From the NCBI RefSeq assembly GCF_024139115.2, contig NC_085139.1:251072067-251136066 (forward strand): a stretch of 64,000 nucleotides of DNA, given 5' to 3'. Position 1 is the stretch's first letter. The number at the start of each line of letters is the position of its first letter. A program made the translations under genes and the position numbers. Shown piece after piece: positions 1-10,963 of this stretch. The notes beneath the pieces were generated by a model. It saw only the letters and a program-made list of their open reading frames with translations, made no database searches and was not told the DNA's origin. Source of the stretch: Armigeres subalbatus. Taxonomy: Eukaryota > Arthropoda > Insecta > Diptera > Culicidae.

Positions 1-506
1 AGTGGTAATTTTGTTATAAAAGAGACACCTCTTTAAAACCAGGCGTCCGTGTGCTGTAGACGTGTCTTAAGTGCAGTCAAAGTGTGTGTAAGTGGAAGCT
101 TAGGGGATGGTTTTTAGGTAATTCCCAAGTCTGTATTACGAAACTTGGAGTTAATTCCTCTTCTACGTCTCTTTTTGAACTTCTTTCCGTCCACACACTC
201 CACAATTAGGAAAAATAAAATTATATTAGAAAAGTGAAAGTTCCCGGTGTTAGTTTTTTTTTGCCGCGAAAAAACCCTTGATTACCTAGTGGTTAGTCGA
301 TCCTGGGATTGCCGGAGAGTCTCTTGTGCCCTGGTCTGGCATAGGTACTAATTGCCGACGATTCAGAAACTTAGTTTCACAATCACGCCAAAAACGCTGG
401 TGCCCCACCATTACCAGTGCTCTAGCGCCGCCAGTGCTCTTGATGTAAGCCCAATTGAATATGTGTCAAAATATTTCTGAAGAAAATGTAATCAATCAAT
501 ACATTA
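1..506. other. No recognisable gene; AT-rich anonymous DNA
   Basis: I see no gene, tRNA or clear repeat here. All frames are broken by frequent stops. The stretch before 507 supplies the left TA of the MITE that follows. Confidence 0.5.
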
Positions 507-636
507 GTGTTGTCCAATGAGAGCTCGAAGTAGCTCGAAGTTTCTCCCTGTCCTGCTCATGCCCATTTGTTGACAAAAAAGAACGAGCAGGACGGGAACA
601 ACTTCGAGCTATTTCGAGCTGCTCATTGGACATCAC
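507..636. mobile_element. MITE with about 50-bp inverted ends, TA target site
   Basis: The left end (GTGTTGTCCAATGAGAGCTC) and the reverse complement of the right end (GTGATGTCCAATGAGCAGCT) match for about 50 bp with a few differences, both continuing into AGCTCGAAGT and a shared TCCTGCTC. The short central loop contains TTGTTGAC. TA dinucleotides at 505-506 and 637-638 flank the element, as expected for a mariner/Tc1-type target. There is no coding capacity. The alternative is a cellular hairpin, but the TA flanks and compact size favour a MITE. Confidence 0.75.
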
Positions 637-1064
637 TATTGCTGAAAAAATATTCGAATAAGTTCCAGGAGGAATCCTTCACAGAATTACAAATGAAGTA
701 ACTGAACAAATTTCTAATGGAATGATGAAACTAATGGCATGACGAAATTAATGAACCTAACGGCCTTTTTTGTGAAGTTCTTGACCCACACAGCAAAAAC
801 TACATGGAAAAACGCAGCATATCCCTACAAACAAACTCTCAATGCTCGATTAAATTGGATTGATTTATAAAACTAGCGCAGTCTGAAGTAGCTACAACTT
901 TTCTATGTATAAATCTTGAAGGATTATCTAAACAAAATTCTGAATACTTTTCGGGCGTAAATCTGTAACAATTGTTGAAATGGATTTTTGAAAGAATTCT
1001 GGAAGACATATCTAAGGATGAACATTCCTGAAAATTAACCAATGTAGCAATTCCTGACATTTTT
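637..1064. other. Anonymous DNA with faint 24-bp-repeat character
   Basis: No gene seen. The text around 660-770 contains words such as AGGAGGAATCC and GGAATGATGAA that look like a very decayed version of the 24-bp GGAATTCC repeat found later. Positions 1050-1064 are the left target duplication of the following SINE. Confidence 0.4.
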
Positions 1065-1502
1065 TTATTCCTTTATTTATTTGATAGGCACTCTGTGTTA
1101 CTTAACCGCTACTGTGCCGAGATCTACTGTGGTATTCTGCTGTATATAATCTACACAGGATCTATTTTTAGATTTTTCCATTACTCATTTATTGTTGTCG
1201 TTGCCAGTCCATCTAATCGTGACCGTGAGTCAATTGTGTCCGATTTGTCCATATCATGTATCCAATGATCGTTGCATTGTTCGGTTTCCATTTATCCGAG
1301 AAAGGTTGGAGGATTGCCTCCGAGAAGAACAAGTTGTCAGTCGTCATCAGGCAGCCGTGACGGTAAGGCGCGTACCCCAAAACGCCACTGTTTGGGCTGC
1401 GGATCCTGCGACTGACGAGGGTTTGGTGGAGGGGCTGGGAATCGAACCCATGACCATCCTCTTGTAAGCCGAACGTGTAGTCAACTACGCTACGGGACCC
1501 CT
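1065..1502 (-). mobile_element. tRNA-derived SINE (Feilai-like), complete
   Basis: Read on the minus strand, the element starts with a tRNA-like head at the 1502 side. An A-box-like TAGCGTAGTTGACTACACG is followed by a B box GGTTCGATTCC. A body of about 350 bp follows, ending in an AAATAAATAAAGGAATAAAA tail. Near-perfect 15-bp direct repeats flank it: 1050-1064 and 1503-1517, both beginning ATTCCTGA with one mismatch in the block. It would be transcribed by RNA polymerase III from the internal A/B boxes and mobilised by a non-LTR element. The family name is from memory of mosquito SINEs; the structural call does not depend on it. Confidence 0.88.
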
Positions 1503-1517
1503 ATTCCTGAAATTTTT

Positions 1518-3370
1518 GCTATAAAAAATACATGACTAAATCTCAGACGAATCTTCATTCGATCCTGTCCCGCAAAACATGTTGAAAATAGCGCGTGACA
1601 CGCTGGAGTACATCTTGAGCGGCATCTTGCCAGTCTCTTTCTTTTGGTTAGCAGCTTTTAACCACTTGACACGTTCAAAGTCCTCTCACCAGTAGTATAT
1701 GTAGGCAGCGATCATTGATCATCCGTGAAGTTTGCGAGTGCGAAGAAAGATGCCAACCAACGCAACGCCGGATAACAAGTTGATTCAATATTTATTCAAC
1801 CTACTACCAGTTGCTACCGACTGGTTCTTCTACCATCGTTAATCGTGTCCAATGGGGCCTACTAACCAACCGACCGGACGGACGACGGGCACAAGTAGAA
1901 AATCGAAAGCGGATCGAACGGACCTGCTCTGCTGGCTGGTGGGTTGAAATGCCAATTCGAATGGCGTATTTACGCCACTTTGAAAATTAATTATGTAGAT
2001 TTTAATGAAAAATCAAAAAAGGTCGACCCCGATAATTAGAACCAAAAAAAATTCTATGGTGGATAAATGTGTGGAAGACGAGTATTAATTGTAAAGTGAT
2101 TATATTGAAAAATTTCCAATCAGATTATGATGGCAAAATCCCCTTCAAATGGACGTAGAACGCCCAGAAGTCGCACTCATTGTCATCGTGCATCAATGTT
2201 GTAAGTTGTAACACAATTCGGGTGCTAATTGGAACCCAAACAGCTTCCCGGTCCCGGTTGGTATCGCTTCTCCGCCCGTCATCCACCACACCACGATGTA
2301 GGTACCAGTAACTGGTTCCTATCAACATGCGTGTTTGTCACGTTGTAAAAGCTCATCCTCAATCCTCATCAACCGGTAGTCAAGTAAGCACTCGGCACCT
2401 CTCGGACAAGTCTCGTTCGGAATTGGTGTCATCTTATCCGACGACGTCGATGATGACGATGCAGACGACCACAAACGACCATGGAAGGCAATAAAATAAA
2501 TGATACACTCTGATTGGAGGAATTCTGGTCTGGTTCAAGCGCCAAACGCCGTTCCTCGCTTGTTGATGTCTTTCTTTCTTCGAAACTTCTAAACAAACAA
2601 TCCAAATCAGTCGAAGAACGAGTTTTCTCCGGCTGTCTACTTTTTGTCGCATTTGCAGACCCGGGTAGCCACCTCTTTTGGAGCGTGTCGCGCTATCAAA
2701 CAAAACTGATCTGGATTTAGGGTCTAATTTATTGGGGATTCAAAGCTGTCGAGCGGATTGCCCGTTCAATCGCGCATTTCTCATCTCCGCTGGAGACGGT
2801 GATCGGATGGGAACAGGTTGGAGCGATTTATTGCTTTCTCCGTTTGGTAGTTAGTAGCAGATTTTATTGCTTCGGGTGAAAAGTGAAACTGTCAATAGCG
2901 GTTGCAACGGTTCTTTCGAGTAGTTGTGTAGCCGGCTTGGGTAAAAAAATTGAGTCGGATAGTTGACTAATTATAAGTTGTTCATTTGTGATCAAATATG
3001 TGTTTATAATTCGGAAAATCGATACTGATTCGATTCTGTCCTGAGTTTTCTTTGAAAATCGCTCTTCCTCAATCGATCGGATTACAAGGTCACATAGCTC
3101 TACCGTGTCGGCTTAATATGCGGAACCGGAATAAACATATTGTTATATGCCATTTCTTTTTGACGTGTACTGTGTCAAGTACAAAAGTGTAATCGTCCTC
3201 CCTTTGTAACCAGTAGGACCACGTCCGTCCTGTAGATGGGCAGCATCGAGCCCGAAACCGGTCGACAAAAAGGTAAATTTAAAAAATCCTTTTTCGTTGG
3301 TAAGAACCATAAGTGTTGTGTCAAGTCTCGCGTTGCGTTTTTGTGTGTCTAATCGAATTAATTCCTGGGT
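1518..3370. other. Anonymous DNA without a recognised gene
   Basis: I find no convincing gene or repeat boundary. Short open frames around 2434-2720 exist on both strands with low-complexity content and no recognisable domain. CGATGATGACGATGCAGACG near 2448 is a simple-sequence patch. GAAAAGTGAAAC-type words recur without periodicity. This could be intergenic or intronic. Confidence 0.4.
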
Positions 3371-3379
3371 ATCTTTTTG

Positions 3380-3960
3380 CGAAAAAATATCTGAATTATA
3401 TTCCGAACGAGCTTTTGGATAAATTCATGAAACATAACCTGAATGAATACTCTAAGAAATTTCTGTAGAAATTTCCCAAGCAACTCCTGAAGTAAATTTC
3501 TAAGGAATTCTTGAGAATATCCGAAGAAGTATGATGAAGGATCGACTGCGATCCCGATATTTTTGGGTTTATATTTTTGGTATAAAGTCCTAATTCCAGA
3601 TTCAAAACGGGGCTTTGTTTTACTACCGTCCGCAAGAATTGCCGAAGGAATTCCTCTAGATATCCCTGACGGAATTCATGTGAAAGTTTCTGAAGTATTT
3701 TGCGAATGAATTCCTGTATAATTCTAGAAGTTTATATAAAAAAACCAGTGAGTATTTTCTTGAAAAGCACATTGATTTTTTTCGTGGATGCCTTCAATAG
3801 TTCTTTAGCAAATTCTTTCAAAAATTCGTTTAGAAAATATTTTCGAAAATCTATTCGGGGGGTTCCTTGAAAATTTATTTAAGATTACATTCTAAAGTTC
3901 CTACTGAGTTAATTTTTGAAACTCTGGTCGGAATTTCTATCTAACATTTCTTCATGTATA
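3380..3960. repeat. Highly degenerate copies of a GGAATTCCT-type 24-bp repeat
   Basis: Words such as GAATTCCTGT, AAGGAATTCTTGA, GAAGGAATTCCTCT and GACGGAATTCATG recur at roughly 20-30 bp, interrupted by unrelated DNA. They resemble the unit of the arrays at 5190-8790 and 42455-48964 but are too diverged to count. Confidence 0.45.
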
Positions 3961-4184
3961 CATGAACCAACTTGTTTGATCTATAGGGACGGAGTATAGT
4001 GAGCATCAATAAGCTAGTTAGTGTAGGCAATGTCAGAAAATCGCACGAGGAGAAGAAAACTATTTCTTGTAAGTTTAAATTTATGTATTTAAATTGAATA
4101 TAATTACAGTTTGAGCTGAGCGTAAAAACGACTGCTACAAAAAAGTAGTAATTTCTTCGACCAATTCTGAACAGACGGGATGAG

Positions 4185-4694
4185 CCATTTGGCTGAAGGC
4201 GTTAAGGTGTTTTGCCGAATATGCCATCTAGCCGAACCAAGCATTAAGCCAAAATCCATCTAGTCGATAATGTCAATTAGCCACAATGGACATACGGCCA
4301 TGAAAGTCGATCGGCCAAACTGGTCATTTGGCCGAACAAGTTGTTTGGCCAAATATTATGTCATTTAACCGAAAATACTATTTGTCAAAATAGTCATTTG
4401 ACCGAAAATGTCGGTTGGTAATAAGATCATTTGGCGCAAATGACGTGGACATATTTGACTATATTACCAAATCAGTAATTGACATTTGGCCGTATGATAC
4501 GTTGGGTCAAACTGCATTCTCGGCATAATGACCTATTTAACGAAAGACTTGTCAGGACAAACAGCTTTTTCGACCAAATTACCAGTTCGGTCGTATGTTG
4601 CTTTGGCCAACTGAAATTTTCGACCAATCTGTTTTCGATGTACAACTGTTGGCACAACCGTTTAAGCCCAAACGTTCATTTCGGTCAAATGCAA
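4185..4694. repeat. Degenerate GGCCGAA / TTTGGCC array
   Basis: Short motifs of the form CATTTGGCCGAA, GGTCATTTGGC and GGCCAAA recur about every 20 bp in mixed states of decay. The same motif family builds arrays at 31800-31995, 34205-34400 and 35420-36210, and resumes at 4999-5070 on the far side of the hairpin element at 4706-4987. No coding signal. Confidence 0.7.
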
Positions 4695-4705
4695 TTAGGC
4701 TAGAT

Positions 4706-4987
4706 GAATATATTAAGCTCTTTTAGTGGAATTTATTCAACCGTCTAAAACGAATTAAGTACTGTTTATTTAATTCCACCAGTTAATTTTCGTTATCTTT
4801 GCAGATACGTATTTCAACCACAACTGTGTGGTCGTCTTCAGTGTCTCGTACTTGACTTGACTAGTCGAGTCAAGTACGAGACACTGAAGACGACCACACA
4901 GTTGTGGTTGAAATACGTATCTGCAAAGATAACGAAAATTAACTGGTGGAATTAAATGGACAGTACTTAATTCGTCTTAGATGGTTG
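4706..4987. mobile_element. 282-bp near-perfect hairpin (foldback) element
   Basis: Positions 4739-4986 form a near-perfect inverted repeat centred near 4862, with arms of about 120 bp and only a handful of mismatches. Each arm contains GATACGTATTTCAACCACAA and CACTGAAGACGACC or their complements. The outer end reads AGCTCTTTTAGTGGAAT. An 11-bp direct repeat, TTAGGCTAGAT, lies at 4695-4705 and 4988-4998, a possible target duplication, although that word also resembles the surrounding GGCCGAA repeat. Relatives occur at 7683-7869 (distant), 49252-49400, 54385-54425 and 60586-60755. No ORF is carried, so movement would need enzymes in trans. The superfamily is not assigned. Confidence 0.8.
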
Positions 4988-4998
4988 TTAGGCTAGAT

Positions 4999-5070
4999 TA
5001 TTTTCGGTTTAACATTTAATTCAGCAAAATGGCTGAATGATTTTCGTCTGAATAGCCATTCCCTTTTTCA
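4999..5070. repeat. Continuation of the GGCCGAA array
   Basis: GGCTGAATGATTTTCGTCTG-type words continue the array interrupted by the hairpin element, supporting insertion of the hairpin into a pre-existing array. Confidence 0.55.
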
Positions 5071-5189
5071 ATAATTTTCCATGAAATTTCCGAAGAAAAG
5101 TTCCTGAGCCTGATAGTTCGACAGTTTGAACACAACATCCGGTCGGAGGTCGGATGTAGCTCAGAAGAAATAATGACGAATAAGCGACC

Positions 5190-6558
5190 CACCCTTCACT
5201 GTTAAAGTAATTTTCTTCAGGAACTCCTCCGAAAGTTTTTTCAAGAATTCCTCCGGAAGTTCCTTCAGGACCTCCTTCAGAAATTCCTTCAGAAGTTCCT
5301 CCAGAAATTTGTGCGGAAGTTCCTGCTTACATTCTCTCAATAATGCTTCCGAAAGTTCTTCCAGGAATTCCTCTAAAAGTTCATTCAGAAGTTCCTTCAG
5401 GGACTTCTCCGGAAGTTTCTTCAAATATTCTTCCGAAAGTTCCTTGAGAAACTTCACTCGAATTTCCTTCAGGAATTCCTCCGGCGGTTCTTACAATAAT
5501 TCATCCGAATTCCTCCGAAACTGCCTTAAGGAGTTCCTCCGGGTATCCCATTAGGAATTCCTCTGGAAGTTGCTACAGGAGTTCCTCCGGAAGTTCTTCT
5601 AGGTGTTCCTCCGAAAGTTCTTTCAAGAATTCCTCCGTAAGTTCCTCAAGTATTTCCTTCGGAAGTTTCTTCATGTAGTCTTTCGAAAGTTACATGTGGA
5701 AGTTCCTTTAGCAAATCCTCTGGAAGTTCCTTCAAGATTTCTTCCGGAAGCTACTTCATGAGTTCCTTGGAAAGTTCCTTCAGGAAGTCCACCGGAAGTT
5801 CCTTCAAGAACTCCTCTGGAAGATGCTTCAGGTATTCTTCCGGAAGTGCCTTCAGAGATTTCCCCGGAAATTCATTCAGAAATTTCTCCGGCAGTTCATT
5901 TATAAATTCTACCGAAACTTCGATCCAGAATTCCTTCTGGAATTCCACCGGAAGTTCCTTCAGGAATTCTACCAGAAGCTCCTTCAGGAATCCCACCGGA
6001 GGTTCATTTTTTAATTCCTCCGGAAGTTCCTTCTGGAATACGTCGTGAAGTTCCTTCAGGAGTTCCTCCGGAAGTTCTTTCAGGAGTTCCTCCGGAAGAT
6101 CTTTCAGGAGTTCCTCCGGAAGTTCCTTCAAGACTTCCACCGGAAGTTCCTTCAATAATACCTTCGGCAGTTCCGCCAGAAAATCCTTCGGAATTTCTTC
6201 TAGGAATATTTCCGGAATATATTCCATCGGGAATTCCACCGGAAGATCCGAGAGGAATTTTAAAAAAATCTTCTGGAATTCCTCCGAAAAAATCTTCTGG
6301 AATACCTCGTGAAGCTGCTTCAGTAAATCCTCTGGAAGTTCCTTCGGGAATTTCTTCAGAAGTTCCTCCACGACTTCCTTCGGAAGTTCTACCAGGAAAA
6401 TGCCCTGACGTTCTTCCTCACATTCTTTGACGAATACTTTGGAAAGTTCTTTCAAGGATTCCTCTAAAAAATCCTTAAGGAACTACTCTCGAATTTTCTT
6501 CAGAAATTTCCACGAAAGTTCTTTCAGTAATTCTTCCGGAAATTTCTTCAGGAATTTT
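5190..6558 (-). repeat. Diverged 24-bp tandem array, orientation A
   Basis: The unit combines GGAATTCCTCCG with GAAGTTCCTTCA at a 24-bp period. Because 24 is a multiple of three and the unit lacks stops, long open frames appear on both strands, for example a minus-strand frame at 5751-6455 rich in Glu, Leu, Pro, Lys and Phe. These have no splice, codon or domain support and are read as by-products. Copies differ by several substitutions each, so this array is older than the one at 42455-48964. The facing array 6610-7682 is in the opposite orientation. Confidence 0.88.
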
Positions 6559-6609
6559 TAAGATGTGAAGAAGAACATCTCGACATTTTCCTGGTAAAAC
6601 CTCCGAACG

Positions 6610-7682
6610 AATTCATGGAGGAACTTCCGAAGGAATTTCTGAAGAAACTTCCGGAGGAACTTCTGATGGAACTTCACGAGGTATCCCAGAAGGAACTTTC
6701 GGTTGAATTGCAGAAGGAACCTCCGGAGGAATTCCAGAAAGAATTTCCGGTGGAATTCCTGACGGATCTTCCGGTGGAGTTCTCGATAGAATATATTGCG
6801 GACATATTCCTGATAGAACTTCCGAAGGAATTCCTGAAGGAACTTTCGAAGCCATTTCTCAAAGAAGTCCTGAAGGAACTTCCGGAAGATCTTCTGAAGG
6901 AACTTTTGAAAAAGCTATACGAGGTATTCTTGATTTACGGAGGGATTTTAGAAGGAACATCTGGAGGTATTCCTGAAGGAAATTCCAGAGTAATCTCTGA
7001 AGAAATTCCCAGTGGATTCCTGAAGGAATTTCTGGTGGAACTCCTGAAGAGCCTTCCGTTAGAATTCCTGAAGAGCCTTGCGGTAGAATTCCTGAAGGAG
7101 CTTCCGGTGGAATTCATGGAGGAACTTCCGATAGATTTCTGAATGAATTTTTGGGGGAATCTTTAAAGGAACTTCCGGAAAAAATTTCGAAGGGACTTTT
7201 AGAGGACTTCCTCAAAGAACTTAGGGAAGAATTCCTGAGGCAACTTTCAGAGAATTAGCTGAAGAATCTTCCGAATGAAATACTGAAGGAACTTCCGAAG
7301 GAAAAACTAGGGGAAATTACGGAGCAATTCCTGAAAAAAATTCCAGTGGAATCCCTGAAAGAACTTTCAGAGGAATACCTAATAAAACTTCCGGAGGAAT
7401 TCCTGGTGGAACTTCTGGAGGAACTTCCAGACGAATTCTTGGAGGAACTTCCAGAACAATTCCTGGAGGAACTTTCGGAGGAATTCCTGGAGGAGCTTCC
7501 TGAGGAATTCCTGGATGAACTTCCTGAGGAATTCCTGGAGGAACTTTCGGAGGAATTCCTGAAGAAACTTCCGAAGGAATGCTTAGAGGAACTTTCGGAG
7601 GAATTCCTGGAGGAACTTCTGGGGGAATTCGTGGAGGAGGGATTTCTGGAAAAGTTTTCGGGAGAACTTTCAAAGGAATCCT
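6610..7682 (+). repeat. Diverged 24-bp tandem array, orientation B
   Basis: This is the reverse-complement orientation of the 5190-6558 array: GGAATTCCTGAA alternates with GGAACTTCCGGA at a 24-bp period. The turn-around at 6559-6609 is unique sequence with a small hairpin, AGATGT and ACATCT around GAAGAAGA. Open frames at 6615-7142 and 7346-7708 are by-products of the repeat. Together the two arrays form a head-to-head inverted structure of about 2.5 kb. Confidence 0.88.
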
Positions 7683-7869
7683 CAGTTAAAAGACTATTCT
7701 TCCATTAATTTCCACTAATTAATTTTTGTGTATCAAACAGATGCGTATTTCGTTTTGTTAGTCGATAGCAAATCACTGAAGAAGTTATCAAGTAGAAAAC
7801 GAAATACGTATCTGTTTAATACACTATGAATTAGTTGAAGTAAATGGAAACATAATAGCCTTTTAACAG
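7683..7869. mobile_element. 187-bp hairpin element inside the 24-bp array
   Basis: CAGTTAAAAGACTATTCTTC at the left matches, as reverse complement, GGAAACATAATAGCCTTTTA at the right with mismatches. The inner arms share AAACGAAATACGTATCTG-type sequence. The arms are about 90 bp and diverged. It shares the GATACGTATTTC core with the 4706-4987 hairpin and interrupts the 24-bp array, which resumes at 7920. Confidence 0.65.
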
Positions 7870-7879
7870 TGTAACATTT

Positions 7880-7909
7880 CCCCTAAGACGCTCAAAAATA
7901 ATTAATCAT
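7880..7909. repeat. 29-bp word shared with 26459-26488
   Basis: CCCTAAGACGCTCAAAAATA continues into ATTAATCAT. The same 29 bases occur near 26460, and GACGCTCAAAAT also occurs at 8790. It resembles the right end of a hairpin element of the GAG-CTC-AAAATAATT type and may mark element termini. Confidence 0.5.
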
Positions 7910-7919
7910 TTCAAAGGAA

Positions 7920-8790
7920 TATCTAGCGGAACATCCGAAATAAATCTTCGAGAATCTTCTGGAGGAATTCCTTGTGGAACTTACGGAAAGATTTCTGGAT
8001 GAACTTTCAGGAGAATTTCTGAAGAAACTATCGGGAGAATTCCGGAAGAAACTTTAGGAAGATTTCCTGGAAGAACTTACGGGAGAGTTTTTGGAGGAAC
8101 TTCCAAAGAATTCCTCAGGGGACTTCTAAAAGAAATCCGGGAAAAAAACCTAGGGGAGCTTTCTGAATTATTCCTGGACTAACTTCCAGAGGTTTTCCTG
8201 AAATAAGTTAGGAAGGAATTCCAGAAAGAAATTACGGAGGAGCTCTTGGAGAAACTTGTAGCGGCATTCTGGAATGACTTTTAGAAGTAATTCCTGAAGA
8301 AACTTTCGAAGGGACTCTCTTGAAGGGATTTCCTGAAATAAATTGCGGAGGTATTCCCGGAGAAACTTGCAGCGGAATTTTTGGAGGAAATTCCAGTGGA
8401 ATTCCTGCAGGAACTCCCGGAGGAACACCTGGTGGAACTTTCGAAGGAATTCCTGAAGGAGCTTTCGAAGGAATTCCTGGAGGAACTTCCTGAGCAATTC
8501 CTTAAAGTAATAACGGAGGAATTCCTGGAGAAACTTACGGGGGATGAACTTCTGGGAGATTTTCTGAAGGAACTTCCTAAAGAATTCCTGGAAGAACTTC
8601 CGGAAGAATTCTTGTACGAACTTCCGGAAGAAATCTGGGAGAAATTCCTAGTGGAGCTTCCTGAAATTTTCCTGGAGAGACTTCCGGAGAAATATCTGGA
8701 GGAACTTCCTGAGGATTTCCTGAAATAAATTGCGGAGTAATTCCTGGAGAAACTTACGGAAGAATTTCTGGAAACGCTTTCTGGGACGCT
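7920..8790 (+). repeat. Diverged 24-bp tandem array, orientation B, second block
   Basis: This continues the orientation-B array after the hairpin element. GGAATTCCTGGAG and GGAACTTCCGGAG are recognisable but many units carry indels. Frames such as 8381-8728 are repeat by-products. Scattered decayed units continue to about 9072. Confidence 0.82.
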
Positions 8791-8796
8791 CAAAAT

Positions 8797-8970
8797 AAAC
8801 CGCAGATTTCTGTTTAATTACATCAAAATCTGAACAGCAGAACTGTTCGGTGAAAATATTTGATAGTTCAACAAAGGAAAAAAATACAGAAAATCGGAAA
8901 AATTATAAACAGTTCTGCTGTTGAGATTTTGGTCAAAATCGTCGAAATTCAACGAAATCTGTGAAATGAT
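8797..8970. repeat. Inverted repeat with 24-bp stem
   Basis: The stem pairs 8824-8847 with 8908-8931; both contain AACAGTTCTGCTGTT or its complement, with one mismatch in 24. Weaker pairing extends outward (CAGATTTC near 8812 and GAAATCTG near 8960). It sits at the end of the 24-bp array next to a GGGACGCTCAAAAT word. Probably a small hairpin element. Confidence 0.6.
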
Positions 8971-9072
8971 TTAAATGAAAAATGTATGGCAGGACTTGCA
9001 GAAGAAGGACTTGTATGAAGAACTTGCAAATAAATTAATGGACGAACTTCTTGGTGAATTCTAGGAGGAACT

Positions 9073-9645
9073 TGTGGGACTGTGCCTCATACGCAAGAGG
9101 TCGTGGGTTCAATTCCAGGCCCGTTCCATTCTCCTACTTTGTATATTTCTGTATACTTCTCATGTTCTAGCAATCGCTATAATTGGAAATGGATTCTTAT
9201 ACCGTTACCATCTTCTAAATAATACCTTCAACCAACTATTCTAGCATTCTGTTAGTATTGGAAATCAACGAAAAAGCTCGTTTCCTGTATCTAATAAGAA
9301 TATATAATCATTCCTATCATGATGTTGGCAACCTGCCATAGAACCTAACCCCCAAATTCCAATAAAAATTCCGCATAAACTCGTGTGCAAGTGCAGAGGT
9401 GCTCTCGGCTTGCAGTGGGCGAGTAACTGCATCATCATTTCCTTCCCATCCCCGATGACCGTAAGGACGTGGTCGGCGCCGTAATTGACCATTGAAAAGT
9501 CTAGAGCTCTCGGACTATGCACATGCAGGTTGGAAAGCAACTCCCATGCTCCATCCATTGGTTCCCTGTGCAATTACGATTGTTCTGATCAATCACGGAT
9601 TAGCAACTACGAAATGTACGGTCATCAAGCTCAAGCTCAAGCACA
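9073..9645 (+). mobile_element. tRNA-related SINE-like repeat, long body
   Basis: The head reads GACTGTGCCTCATACGCAAG and then GTGGGTTCAATTCC, which fits a tRNA B box; the A box is weak and the 5' end may be truncated. A body of about 550 bp follows, ending near GTACGGTCATCAAGCTCAAG. The 3' part recurs at 38463-38507 (TAGCAACTACGAAATGCACG), which shows it is dispersed. The minus-strand open frame 9265-9573 lies wholly inside the repeat and is not supported as a gene. I recall this sequence as common in Aedes genomes; target duplications were not located. Confidence 0.7.
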
Positions 9646-10370
9646 AGAAGTCTTAAAGTCATATAAACCACCCAGTGTTATCCCAAATAATTTTGATTTC
9701 TACGCAATAACGCTCAGGAACCCCACAGAATTTCCCCTCAATCAAAGTTATGATGAATTTCCAGAAATATTCAAGAATTTTCAGAAACATACTGGAATAC
9801 GAAGAAAATCTGAAAAAATACCAATGCCAATGCTAAGAATTCTCACGAATGTTTGAAATCCGTGATATTTAGAAATAGAAGAAAAAAATCTTACATATTT
9901 CCAGTAATTCAGGGATTAAGGCAAAAAAAATTGTACTACTTGGGATATCTTTAAGTATTCAAGTCGATGCATAATGATCAATTGTGCGTTGGTCAGCGGT
10001 TTTAGAAGCGGTCAGCGTTTAAGCACTATCAGAATCAAATCCCAGCAGAGAAACTTCCACGCCAATATGTTCACTAGTTTCCGAGTCTATGAGCACCTGA
10101 AAGGGACAGATATACAGCAGAACTAAATAAATAGATTTATATTGTTTAGTGTTTTTTATAACCTACTCAAACATAGCTAAGGTTTGTAGTAAACTAAGTT
10201 GGGGCGCAATAATTCGCGATAAAATTTTCTTACGAATGCAAAGCCCTCATAAAACAGGCTTTCAATAATTATCAACTCCCCTTTGCTCAATTTTATATTC
10301 TTCCTTTGAAAAAAAAATTCAATAATTTCCAAAGGTTTTAGGATTTTATTTGATTTAACATTTATTATGA
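9646..10370. other. AT-rich anonymous DNA
   Basis: No gene recognised. The stretch is AT-rich, with TATTGAATTTTTTTTTC-like sequence near 10310 that may extend the following interspersed repeat leftwards. Confidence 0.4.
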
Positions 10371-10559
10371 TATGGAAATGCTAATATCATCTTCCAAACT
10401 TGGACGTACATGTTCATGATAGAATTAGAGGCGAAAGTATATAATTGATAGTTCCGTTAGGATACGGCAGACATGAAGAATGTTTTTATAGAAGTCGATA
10501 TGAAAGCGAGCGGAGGGCAATATTTGTGATGGCACATGTCACACGACCTTCCTTCTGCC
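10371..10559 (-). repeat. Interspersed repeat, inverted partner of 62934-63121
   Basis: Read on the minus strand this stretch matches 62934-63121 closely. Both run through GAAGGAAGGTCGTG, CATCACAAAT, CGACTTCTATAAAAACATTC, TCTGCCGTATCCTAAC and ATGATATTAGCATTTCCATA. Two diverged copies about 52 kb apart in opposite orientation indicate a dispersed element of unknown class. No ORF of note. Confidence 0.75.
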
Positions 10560-10958
10560 AAGCTCCCGTATGAAGGGGGAGGGAAGAATCTGATATTCTA
10601 ATATATCTCCACTGGCAAAAGGAAGGTGGTTTGACTTGCTCATATGCCATCGCGTGCGGAAGGATTTGCTATCGACGAGTACTGTCTCCAAATTTCTAAT
10701 ATGACATCAGCATTTAATCGAATAGGATTTTTATTGCACAGTTCTGTTTTCTCATTGCGTCCGTCTCGTCGCAACCAACCAGGTTGCTCGTCGCAACCTC
10801 CGAGGCAGCGTCAGTCAGTTTCTGTTTGCTTCGCTGAAATTCGCCTGCTATTACCAAATTATTCATTTTCCTTGCCAGCTCCGTACTTCTCAAGGAATTT
10901 CAGTAAACGAATCATTCCTTGACCATTCCTTGTCCTATTAAAATGCACAGTACTTGAG
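10560..10958. other. Anonymous DNA left of the LTR element
   Basis: A 92-codon frame at 10644-10922 has no recognisable domain and ends just before the LTR insertion. CGTCGCAACCAACCAGGTTG near 10768 gives local self-complementarity. Nothing else seen. Confidence 0.4.
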
Positions 10959-10963
10959 AAGTC

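Noticed and set aside
1440..1502. tRNA genes suggested by B-box sequences here and at 9100, 15200, 19395, 36780 and 37160
   Set aside because: No cloverleaf with a paired acceptor stem could be drawn by eye; the SINE bodies, and target duplications for two of them, show that they are SINE heads.
5751..6455. Glu/Leu/Pro-rich 234-codon minus-strand frame that could look like a coiled-coil protein
   Set aside because: Inside the diverged 24-bp array; the opposite strand is also open. Repeat by-product.
9265..9573. 102-codon minus-strand frame
   Set aside because: Lies fully within a dispersed SINE-like repeat whose 3' part recurs at 38463.
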